Below are positions 22,825-32,926 of a DNA stretch of 64,000 bases, one piece after another. Within the stretch, counting starts at the first letter, position 1; each line of letters starts with the position of its first letter. The position numbers and the translations under genes are program-made. This stretch comes from Axinella damicornis (lineage: Eukaryota > Porifera > Demospongiae > Axinellida > Axinellidae). Location of the stretch: assembly GCA_963931865.1 (NCBI GenBank), contig OZ007506.1, forward strand, positions 4,832,926-4,896,925, written 5' to 3'. The notes below the pieces were generated by a model. That model saw only the letters and a program-made list of their open reading frames with translations. It had not been told where the DNA came from and searched no databases.

Positions 22825-23453
22825 GCCCAATTGGCTGGGCTGGGCAGGGATTGAATGGTTTACAGAATCTGATTCCTCCTCTTCACTGATAGATGGAGTG
22901 GGGACCTTCTTGTTATGAACAGCATCATTGGAGACATTGGTCTTTTGAATAGCACCCTTAGGTGCGTGCTTGGAGACTACCTCCTCTTTGTTGGACGAGT
23001 TAGGGGTGTCAGTGACTTGTTGAGAGGCATTGGTGGTTGCCTGGGCAAGAAACTCAGAGGCATTTGCGGTACCATATTTCTGATTGTTGACATAAATGCT
23101 GTTGCCACGAATCTTGATGCTGCCTTTATCAATCCCAGAGACAATTAGTGCTCGTCTCTGACGCAATAGTGTAGATTCTGTAGCTCTTTCTTTTGGAGAT
23201 TGATGCGGCTTCACAGAGATACCAGGGGTAGTGAATAGCTTATGGCGGTTAGATAGTATGTTAGACACATCACAGGTGCGATTGAGGTGGGCTAGTACAG
23301 GACGGTTGCGGCTCTCATCATACTTGCCAAGTCGAACACAGTCACGAATGGACTGGGAGGGTACGTCTGAGCAGATTGACTCAATTGTTTTGGACACCAG
23401 ACTCGTGTCATGCTGCGTGCGCTTGTTTCTGAATGACCCTTTCTTACACAGCT
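22819..23453 (-). CDS. LINE ORF1 fragment
   Basis: Open from a stop near 23454 to TGA at 22819-22821 with no ATG. Conserved-looking core: DCVRLGKYDESRNRPVLAHL, then RALIVSGIDKG and IKIRGNSIYVNNQKYG, typical of ORF1 proteins of CR1-like elements in sponges and corals. The tail is acidic and serine-rich. Presumably 5'-truncated. Same reading frame as ORF2. Confidence 0.7.
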
Positions 23454-23525
23454 AATCCATAGAACACAACATTGAACTTACGTTCATTATGGTTTTGGCC
23501 ATGGAGTTTAGTGGCCCCCCTTTGC

Positions 23526-23856
23526 TTGTTATTAGTTATAACAAATCAGTTGTTTAACAACAGAGTGGCTACCCTGGTTGCCAACAAGCTGGAGCTGGTG
23601 GCGCCGGCTAGAAGATGGGGTTCAGAGACAAATTGCATAGCTAAGGCAACTTGAGAGGAAGCTGGTCCAGATTATCTTGCAACCATACTCATCTGATCTT
23701 AACCACTAAACAACTCCGCTGCCATCAAGGGCATCAAAACAACCAGTTGTAGCTGGTGACCTTCCAAGATTGTCAGTGAGATGACCTGGGTTTGCAGGTT
23801 GCCTTACTCTATAAGCCCAACTTTAGTAAACCTCCAATAACCACTGTCTCCAGCTT
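23526..23856 (-). repeat. 5' intron repeat of copy 3, beyond the LINE
   Basis: Continuation of the TTAACCACAGAGTGG-type block and a stretch matching 1480-1600. Confidence 0.6.
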
Positions 23857-23949
23857 GTTACCTTAGCTGGGAAACAGGAGTCATCAGTGGAGCCCTTAGC
23901 TATCATTTCCCTCCGATTGATAATCCTCCTCGAAACGTTTCTTCTTATA
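23857..23949 (-). promoter_or_regulatory. Promoter and first exon candidate of copy 3
   Basis: TATA-like element at 23944-23949 and donor GTAAC at 23857-23861, closely matching 1601-1687. Exon 1 would end at 23862 and splice to 18816, giving a 5' intron of about 5 kb that contains the LINE. Confidence 0.45.
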
Positions 23950-24215
23950 CTCGCTCACTCCCCTCCTACATACTAATAAATGCGTGACCAGTTACGCTTT
24001 ATGTATTTCATACTGAGTGTAGGCCATTCGGAAATAGTCAAACGTTTATTACATTATTTACGCGGCACAATTTTGTCTATACCAGGAGTGTAACAATGTA
24101 GCTACCAATACCAGGGTTATCAAAACAAACAGTTGCAAGTACACATTAACAAAATACGCTATTCATAGTCAGTCTGATTCGGTCGAAATGCAGTGCGTGG
24201 CACAACAGTCAGCCC

Positions 24216-24596
24216 TAGTCTCGGAACCAGACCCTTCGTGCGGGGGAGGAAAGGGTCTGGGCACCATCTTACATTCGAGTTGTCCCCAGGTCGGAATGTT
24301 GACCTAACGAATCAGAAGCGTTGATTGCGAATGACGTCAGGGAAATGATTTTTCTCCAGGCTTTCTGTGTCGCCAGTGACTAGACATGGCGAATCGCTGT
24401 GCCGTACCGCGTTACCCGCGAGTGACTGACAAAAGTCGAGGAGAGCAACGAGCAGGTCGACTGTGATCATACGCGTGGTATCGCAGTTGATCGCTAATTA
24501 CCACGCATAATTACGTTCCGTGAGGACAACTCGAATGTAGGAACGTGCCCAGACCCTTTCCTCCTCCCCCATCTGAAGGGTCTGGTTCCGAGACTA
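24216..24596. mobile_element. MITE with 9-bp target duplication, second TAGTCTCGG copy
   Basis: Same termini as 12871-13263 with the interior in the opposite orientation. Flanked by AGTCAGCCC at 24207-24215 and 24597-24605. Confidence 0.88.
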
Positions 24597-24617
24597 AGTC
24601 AGCCCTTGGTCACAAAC

Positions 24618-25071
24618 TAGTCTAGCGGGCTAGCCCCTCGAATTTTCCCCAGCACGGATCGACTCACGTGACCGCACGGGGAAAAAGAGGGTCTAGAAAC
24701 TTTGGACCACTTTGCTTGGGCTCTACTCGAAATCGGGTAGAGCCAATCAGATTGCAGCTGTCACGAGGTGATCTTTCAAATCGCTCGGTACAAGCGTTGA
24801 GGACAGTCTGAAGTTGCTTGCGATTGCTGTTCTCCTGCACAACGACCAAACAGACAGAAGTACAAACAGTCAACGAGGTTAGCGGGCCAGAATCGACTGA
24901 CTGCAGTTGCACTAATTGGAATATTATGACGTAAACGGACGTGAAGTTAGATTAATTGCATTCTTTCGTACCGAGTAAAGTGGTCCAAAGTTTCTAGACC
25001 TTACTTCTCCGCGCGCGCATACTGAAAGCGATCGCTCGCTGGAGAAAGCGAAGGGCTAGCTTGTTAGACTA
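24618..25071. mobile_element. MITE with 9-bp target duplication, TAGTCTA termini
   Basis: Flanked by GTCACAAAC at 24609-24617 and 25072-25080. Internal inverted segments GGTCTAGAAACTTTGGACCA and complement. It lies 21 bases from the previous MITE. Removing both restores continuity with block A. Confidence 0.82.
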
Positions 25072-25089
25072 GTCACAAACGAGTTCTCG

Positions 25090-26345
25090 AAATTCAGCAG
25101 CATTGTGGTTGATGATGCCCATTTCTTGGAATTACTATAGCCGAAATGCAGCATGTGGCATGGCAGTGGGTGTCCATTTCCTGGAATAGTGCAGCCACAA
25201 CAGTCACAAACACTCGAAATACAGTACATGGCACAGCATTTCAATGCCCATTTCCTGGAATAACAACGGTCACAATCGATTTCTCTCCAAACGCAGCAGC
25301 GTGACAATCTCTATCTATTACAACGGTCCATCCAATCTAGCGATACAAAATTCATTTCCTGGAATTTCTATGATTCCAATCCTACGGTAGTGAATTATAC
25401 CGTTTTATTAGCATAAATACGGTACTCTACAATACTTATAGGAACAAAAATTATGGACTTACAGAACATCGCGATGAAATTATAACCGGAAATATTAATT
25501 GGCAGTGAATTGACTTTGGAGGAGTGGTGAGCATAAGGATCATACATTACATGTATCTAGTGATCATAGGGGAATTATAACCGTGTAAATTTGTGGGTGG
25601 AATTTCATTCAACACGAACTGATAACAATGCAAGAGCACCCAACATTAACTGCTAGCTAGGTCTCTTCACTACCAGAAGAAAGTCCAGTAAGTAATTACA
25701 CTCATGGTAGGGAAAAAATTGTGTCGCGTAAATAATGTACCATTTGACTACTTCAGAATGGCCTACAAATATTCTGACTACACCGTCATGATCACTATCG
25801 TGTGTACAATTTTGGTGCTGAAACTCACCTTGGTGGTGGAGATACAAGCGCTTTTGTCGTGCCGTCGGCCACCATTGCTCGATCGCCCCTTTTGACGTTG
25901 GTTGCCAGTATTGTCTTACGAAGGCCCCACAAAGATTCTGACCACACAGCAGTGATCGCTGTCGCTTACATGTTGAAACTCACCGCGCTGGCGTAGTTGT
26001 TAGCAGTTTCAAAGGACACCGAAACTCACCGTGCCGGCAAAGTTGTTAGCAGGAATGTTGATAATACTTAGGAATGTTGTCTGCTGGCAAATTGAACTGT
26101 ATTTGCAGCAAGGGCTCGATATGGTGCGAGATTTAAAACCTTGAAACTCCGATCCGTGGACCAGCGCAGTGCCTCCAGGGCTTGCTGAGCTCGAGCAGCT
26201 ATATATGGAGTCGAACAGTGAGCGCAGTCGACATCTGTTTATACAGCCGCTTCACAATAGTCTCACATAGACAGAGCTAGAGCAGCTGAGTCGAACAGTG
26301 AGCGTAATCGACATCTTTTCACAGCTCCACACTCTCAAATTAACT
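25090..26345. repeat. Segmental duplication block A, second copy
   Basis: Colinear with 2270-3560, including the reverse ATG-plus-donor module at 25829-25875. No gene. Confidence 0.7.
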
Positions 26346-26870
26346 ATGCATGGATGATCATGCTCATAAGAATATGGTCAGGTCACACGTACACATGTGG
26401 CATATATTATATTATAAAATTGTTGGCTCCTTATACGCTTGTGTTTGTAGTCTGTACGTGCAAGGCTGCACGTGATGTCACGTAAGCAGGTGGGCTGTGA
26501 GGGCTCGCAGACATCATCCACAATAGCGTACACAACGCCTGCCCACCTGCTTACGTGACATCACGTGCAGCCTTACACGTAGAGACTACAAACACAAGCG
26601 TATAAGGAGCCACTACATCTACTAGTGGACCATCCGACTTTGGTAAAACGGAATCATCATGCTGGATATAGCTAAGCAAATGGTTTGGACCAACAGAGAT
26701 TGTGGTAACCTAGCATGTGGTCCTCCGTTCAAGGCTAATATCAATTAAGTAAACTTGTGGTGAGGTTTTGATGAAGCTCCTACTCAATTTATCAACCCAG
26801 TAACACTAGTAGCTGATTATAATTAGCTAGCTGCATATTTTAATCAAGAAAGACATAAATTGCACTTGCA
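26346..26870. other. Non-coding stretch with inverted segment
   Basis: Contains an inverted pair around TGTACGTGCAAGGCTGCACG (about 26452) and 26520-26600, related to the sequence flanking the MITE at 5734-5780. No gene seen. Confidence 0.4.
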
Positions 26871-27240
26871 CTTCAATTTTCATTTTTCCTCTTCCAGTGT
26901 GCTAAACAGGTAAACGAATGAAGAATGCACTGACATGTTTTTCTGGTCACTCTGGGAGTAAGGAATATGAAATGCTGGCCCACGAACTGTTTTCATTTGC
27001 TGGGTGGATGTATGTATAATGGATGGACCAACAGTACACAGACGACTTTGCAGCTCATTTTTCCATTTTTCTGCTGCCATGTTTGCTACACAGATGATTG
27101 AAGCATGGAATGTGAAAAATGGCAATTGTACTTCAATTTTCAATTTTCATCTTCCAGTGCGCTAAATGGTAAACAAATTACAAATGCACGGACATGTTTT
27201 CCGCATTTTCTGGTCATTCCGGGAGTAGGGAGAATGGGTG
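26870..27240. repeat. Direct duplication of about 240-bp spacing
   Basis: Two related segments at 26870-26970 and 27120-27230 share CTTCAATTTTCA, TCTTCCAGTG and GACATGTTTT motifs. The open frames across them look accidental. Confidence 0.5.
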
Positions 27241-27834
27241 GACCAACAGTACACAGACCAATAATACACGGATCAGTGCATTATTGTCAACGGAAACCGA
27301 AGAACAGAAAAAACGGGGTAGGCCTGGGAACGAGGCTATGTATGTTTGTATGTTGTTTGCTGCTTCTTGCACTTACCGTAAATTTAAAATCAGCGGATTT
27401 CACTAGCACGTGCACAATAATATTCAAATTCCAACGAACCCTACGCCATTCCTCGAGGCTAGGTGAATCGTGCCGCACCGTCTACCTGTTCGACAAGACG
27501 GAGACCACTCGTGAACCTACCTATTCATTGGCTAGAGCACCATGAACTTGTGCCTCCTCGGTGGCGACAACAAAGACGGAGACAGCTCGTGGGTCTACGT
27601 GGCTACCGCCATGGCCGGTGACGTACCTGCTAGACTGCTTCAGCTATTAACGCTAAACACAGTTGCACGAGTGTATATGTTTAGTGTCATAATTTCTGTG
27701 GCTCATTGCCCAGTCACATAATTATAATTGAGTCTGATGACAGTCACTGTATGAATGCAACTGCTCCATGCATGTCCAGCACGTGCACTTCGCTCAGGCT
27801 CGCCCTCCAATGTCCTGCATTCCACTAGTAACTA

Positions 27835-28120
27835 TAGAGGCAAAAAAATTTCTCCCAAAAATTAAAAGGATTTAGTGATGGCCTGTCACATTCGGAATTA
27901 TTCAAAACCTCCCGAAAAAGCTAACAAACAAGGAGAATGCCATTAACCAGGCTCAGTCCCATTCCATTGAAAAATGTAGAATTTAGGGATGGGATGGGAC
28001 TGAGGCTGGCTAATGGCATTCTCCTTGTTTGTTAGCTTTTTCGGGAGGTTGAATACTTCCAAATGTGACAGGCCATCACTAAATCTTTTCTAATTTTTGG
28101 GAGAAAATGTTTTGCCTCTA
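27835..28120. mobile_element. Fold-back element, near-perfect 280-bp palindrome
   Basis: Ends TAGAGGC and GCCTCTA. The arms are complementary nearly throughout, with a central segment around CTCAGTCCCAT. Homologous fold-backs at 31172-31458 and 34433-34689. Confidence 0.85.
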
Positions 28121-28173
28121 GTTTGTGTACTTTTTCAAGCGCATGAAATGCGTAACTTTTTAAGGTAGTAAAC

Positions 28174-28725
28174 ATGGGTACCGCGATCTCCGAAACCAAG
28201 TTGATGGATAAATGGGCAGCATCAAAGCGTACACAAGTTTCAGCAATACTTTGCATCAAACTGCTCCCTCTGCTTGAAAATGCCCTAAAACTCAATTTTA
28301 AGGCCCTCTACGAAACTGAAAATTTGGACCCTCTCCAAGGCCCCACCCACACTCTGACCCCATCATCAATACACACACAAAACAGGCCCAAAAACTACGG
28401 ATGGATTTACCACCTGCTCTCCTCACTTGCAGGCTACAGCCCAAAACTCACTGCCACCCTCAAAAACAGAGATTTGGCTACCCTAGGCTTTCAAAAAAAA
28501 TTCCACGCACACCAACTAAAACCGACTCAAGCCAAGGGCACTCTTCAAAAGGTCAACCTACCCCCTGCAAAACTAGGGATGCTTTTCCACGTTCACCTCT
28601 CGGTTACAGAGTTTTGGCCACACATCTACTGCCTCTCACCAGCCCAGTCCAGCTACCAAACCAGCCAAATTCGCCCTAACACGAAAATGGGCGGGGCCTG
28701 TAATGCCGAAAGGTCAACTCTCTAG
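28174..28725 (+). CDS. Hypothetical protein, 183 aa
   Basis: Intronless open frame from an ATG with A at -3 (AAACATGGGT), directly after the fold-back flank. No recognised domain; proline- and threonine-rich middle, no signal peptide. An A-rich tract containing AATAAA follows at about 28880-28915, roughly 155 bases past the stop, which would fit a polyadenylation signal or a retrocopied poly-A tail. It may be spurious. Confidence 0.3.
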   Translation: MGTAISETKLMDKWAASKRTQVSAILCIKLLPLLENALKLNFKALYETENLDPLQGPTHTLTPSSIHTQNRPKNYGWIYHLLSSLAGYSPKLTATLKNRDLATLGFQKKFHAHQLKPTQAKGTLQKVNLPPAKLGMLFHVHLSVTEFWPHIYCLSPAQSSYQTSQIRPNTKMGGACNAERSTL

Positions 28726-29212
28726 AGTACCTTGGCCAGGGAGCTGTCGGAGGCTGTTCACTTTCCAGGCTGTTCTTCGGCCACTTCAGCAGACCCACAA
28801 ACATTCCTGCTCACTCCACCTAGCTATTCACACTCAGATAGCCCATCGCTACATTCAATAAGCCAGAATAGCTCTTTACTTAAAAATAAAAAAAAGAAAA
28901 GAAAAAAAAGAGTGTTCAAACAAATCTTCAAAGTACCGCACGGCCACATCAGAGTACCGATTTGAAACTTGAAAGGGCCGCTAGCCGCATCAAAGAGAGA
29001 AGCCCCCCTTGTTTATTCCGGTTGCCGCTATGGGAAAACGTAAACAGATGAATAACTCTAAATAATACGAGGGGCAACCGCACTCCTGGTAGCCGCGTTG
29101 CAACCGGTTGCAGCTCGACGATAGCGCATAGGTATTGCAACACATTCCAATTAACGCACATGCCACGTGAGGACCATGAGCGCTCGCGTCGATCGATTGA
29201 GCTGAGTCAGCA

Positions 29213-30120
29213 ATGGCGGCCCAAGGAGATCGAGAAGACAAGAAACTTGTTATACAGCGCTCACAACTTCGCCAGCACGGTGAGTTTTGGCATGTAAGCG
29301 TCAGTGAACGACAGAAACTTCGCGTGCCTTTCCTAAGAACGGTACTGCCACCGGAAGTCGGAGAGAGCGCTCGAGCAATGGCGTCCACGGCGAGACAAAA
29401 GCGCTCATATCTCCACCACCAAGGTGAGTTTCAGCTCCAAAATTGTACGGTTGGGACAGTGCATGATAGCGATCATGACGGTGTAGTCAGAATCTTCGTA
29501 GGCCATTCCTATCACTCGAACGAGTTATTTATATTATATTATATTAGATTCGAGGGGCAACCGCACTCCTGGTAGCCGCGATGCAACCGGTTGCAACTCG
29601 CTGGGTGGTCATATAGTCTTTGTGGCAATGAAAAGTTGAAGAGAGCGCTCGAGCAATGGCGGCTGAAGGGAAGACAAAAGCACTCACAACTCCACTACCA
29701 AGATGAATTTCAGCAACAAAATTGTACGGTTGGGTCACTGCACGATAGTGATCATGAAGATTTAGTCAGAACCTTTGTAGGTCCTTCCTGCGGGCTGGCA
29801 ACGCCGGCTGCGACTCGCCGTAGCGAAAGCTAAGTATCGCAGTTATTCCCAATTAACGCACATGCCACGTGGCAACCACGCTCAGTCGAAAGCAAGCAAT
29901 GGCGACCAAAAGGAAGACACGAAATTATAACAGCACTTACAACCTTGCCAGCACGGTGAGTTTCGGTATGTAACCGTCAGTGAACAACAGCGATTACGGC
30001 TGTGTGGTCAGAATCTTTGTGGGCCCTTCATATGACTGTACTGGCAACCAACGTCGAAGAGAACGATCGAGCAATGGCGGCCGACGGCACGTCAAAAGCG
30101 CTTGTATCTCCGTCACCAAG
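29213..30120 (+). repeat. Array of five exon-like modules (ATG ... splice donor)
   Basis: Modules 29213-29279, 29378-29423, 29655-29702, 29899-29955 and 30073-30120. Each starts in context CAATGGCG. Four of the five end exactly at a consensus GTGAGTTTY donor; the third reads ATGAAT there. The downstream part (AAAATTGTACGGTTGGG, GATCATGACGGTGTAGTCAG) is also repeated, as is an upstream AATTAACGCACATGCCACG. Two inverted relatives lie at 3043-3089 and 25829-25875. Encoded peptides are short and basic. No acceptor partner identified. Confidence 0.5.
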
Positions 30121-30299
30121 GTGAGTTTCGCCACAATTATTGTGTGGTTGTGTCACTGCATGATAGCGATCACGATGGTGTAGTCAGAATCTCTGTAGAC
30201 CTTTCCTGCGTGCTGTGAGGTTTGATTATTTATTTAGATTATTTACGCGGCACAATTTTCTCTATACCAGGAGTGTAAAGATTACGCGGCACAATTTTT

Positions 30300-31060
30300 C
30301 CTATACCAGGAGTGTAATAACCATATGCGAGTGACGTCATCTCATTAATTATTCATGAGCAAAATTGCGCAATTTCGCCTATGCCGTGCTTCCTACCTTA
30401 TCATGGTACATACAACGTCACTGCATGGGCCTAATTGCCTTGATGGATGTGAACCTTCTGCTGGGCACTGAGCAGGCTTTGATGCTTCATTCTATTTCCA
30501 CTAATAATATGAGTATTCCAAAACTCTAGCCCTCACTCACAGTATAGTATTGGTACATGTTCTGCACTGTAGTTACGTCATGAAAAGAAAGCCACGCCTC
30601 CATGATGGCATAGTCACGATAGATCTTGGCAAGAACAGGTTGGTAGAAATTCCTCGCAGCGGTAGTGAGGCACCAGATGATGGATTCACAAGGATTCAGC
30701 TGATCAGCAAGCGCCCGAAATGCTGTAAAAAAGAATGCAACGTGCGTTTGCATGTGAACTGCGCATGCGCATTTGGCACGCGAGACGTTTGTGTAGTCTG
30801 GCCCCGCGAGACTATGCCAGTATGTAGTCAAAAGGGCCGAAAGGAGCTACTACGACGAAAGCGATGTTGTTCTGTGAGTGAACTAGCTCAGGAAATGCTT
30901 TTTGTTGTCCAGCTATGCTAGAAAGAAGAAAGAAAGAAGATGCATGCTTGGTTTGGGGGGTAGTAGCTTCTTTGGCCGTTTTCCTGCTGGTGCATCAGTA
31001 TGGTATTTCGAAATTTCCTTAGCCATCCCTAAATAGAGAACGCTACCGCGTTCTCTGATA
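30300..31060. repeat. Duplicated block C (inverted copy 33590-34380; direct partial copy 31830-32585)
   Basis: Shares GTTACGTCATGAAAAGAAAG, a TGCGCATGCGC segment and TAGAGAACGCTACCGCGTTC with the other copies. The inverted pair brackets the last two exons of the transporter. No coding gene. Confidence 0.7.
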
Positions 31061-31171
31061 TAGTTTTTGACCTCAGCTATAGTGCTGTGGTTTGAACCTC
31101 ACTTCTATGAATGTTTTCCAATCCTTGATAGTTGATACACGATTGAATTTCTTACATTTCTATAATATTAC

Positions 31172-31458
31172 TAGAGGCCAAAAATTTTCTCCGAAAGATT
31201 AAAAATGATTTAGGGATGGTCTGTCACATTCGGAATTATTCCACCCCTCGAAAAAGCTAAGAAACAAGGAGAAATGCCTTTAACCAGGCTCAGTCCCATC
31301 CCATTTTAAAATGTAGAATTTAGGGAGGGGATGGGACTGAGCCTGGTTAAAGGCATTTCTCCTTGTTTCTTAGCTTTTTCGAGGGGTGGAATAATTCCGA
31401 ATGTGACAGACCATCCCTAAATCATTTTTAATCTTTCGGAGAAAATTTTTGGCCTCTA
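31172..31458. mobile_element. Fold-back element, second copy
   Basis: Ends CTAGAGGCC and GGCCTCTAG. Near-perfect palindrome homologous to 27835-28120, including the shared flank TTGTGTACTTTTTC on the right. Confidence 0.85.
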
Positions 31459-32926
31459 GTTTGTGTACTTTTTCGAGCGCATGAAATGCGTAACTTCTTA
31501 GTCATGGTACGTGCAACGTCACACCACCGTAAGGGTACGGGGTACTGGATGTATGCCCTGATGTCAGATATTAATGTGTTGTTACTTAATTGCCACGTTA
31601 GCCTCGTTCCTAGGCCCGAGACTACAAGGCGATCACCACATCAACAAAGCTGAGATGTGGTCTCTCTTGATGGACGTGGACCTTCTGCTGGGCACTGAGC
31701 AGGCTTTAATGCTTCATTTAGTTCCCATTAATAATTAAATTTTGATGTTGTTGTGTTGTGATCAATATTTATTGTTGCCTTTGGGGATGAGGGGGTGGGG
31801 CATTCACCCTTCATCAGATCAGAGAGTTCGATGGCAGCCATGTAGGTCATGTACTTGCAATGGCTCCAAGTAATCCAAAGCTCTAGCCTCACAGTTCTGC
31901 ACTGTAGTTACGTCATGAAAAGAAAGCCACGCCTCCATGATGGCATAGTCACAATACATCTTGACAAGAGCAGGTTGGTAGAAATTCCTCGTAGCTGTAG
32001 GAGCCACCAGATGACGGATTCACAGGGATTCTGTTAGTATACCAAACGCAGCCATCACAAGCAAGAGAACACAAAAATAATGTGCTTGCTTTTGGATTGC
32101 GCATGCGCAATTGGCGAACGCGTGACCTCATTGCCTCAAAATGGCGTCGTGCTAGAATTTCATAGGATTGTAGCTAGCTAAAACTGCTGGTCTTGCCAGT
32201 TTGCAGATAAAAGTGGTCATGGCGAGTACTACGGCGATAGCGGTGTTGACCTGTGCGTAAATTAGCTCAACAAGTGGTTTAGTTGGTAAGCTATCCTTGG
32301 GCAAAGTTTTGTATGAGAAAGAAAGAAGAAGAAGAAAGAAGAAGAAGAAAGAAGATGACGAAATCGGAGTTTTCTCCGCGACTTGTTCATCGACTCCCGC
32401 GTGCTCTAAGGTACGTTTGTGAGTGTTTTTGTGAACTGCTAGGCAATAACATTCTGTCTGCATGCTTGGTTTGGGGATTTGTAGCTTCTTTGGCCGTTAT
32501 CCTGCTGGTGCATCAGTATGGTAAAATCGAAATTTCCATGGCCATCCCTAAATAGAGAACGCTACCGCGTTCTCTGATAGCTGGGGGGAGGGAGACGACA
32601 AGAGGAAGCAGAGGGATCGAGAGCTCGTCTCAGCTAAGGCACACACAAAGGAAGCTGCAACTGTATTTCAAACTCAAACTCGTCATGCTATACAGAACGA
32701 TTTTGTTCTTGAGTGTAGAAATTCCATCACTTAGTCGCAAGTGGGAAACTTGACGCTGCATGCTCAAGCTGTTTGTGGTCAGCGCCACATTAAACGTTAA
32801 ACCCACCAATAACAATGAATACACTCTTGTAGTCTTGCGTGGGAGTGTACAACCCAACAAGAAAAACATTCAGAATCGATAAACAATACAATGAACAGAG
32901 ATGAATTGTGACAAAAAAACATTTTG

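Larger units (their letters stand above)
19326..23525 (-). mobile_element. CR1-like non-LTR retrotransposon
   Basis: About 4.2 kb, inserted in the repeat block upstream of copy 3. It reads on the minus strand: a short ORF1, an endonuclease plus reverse transcriptase ORF2, a 3' region of about 390 bases and an (ATT)n tail at 19326-19345. The flanks rejoin to match an uninterrupted duplicate near 1270 (GATTATTAG, then TTATAACAAATCAG), with TTATTA at both ends as the likely target duplication. ORF1 lacks a clear ATG, so the 5' end is probably truncated. Confidence 0.88.
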
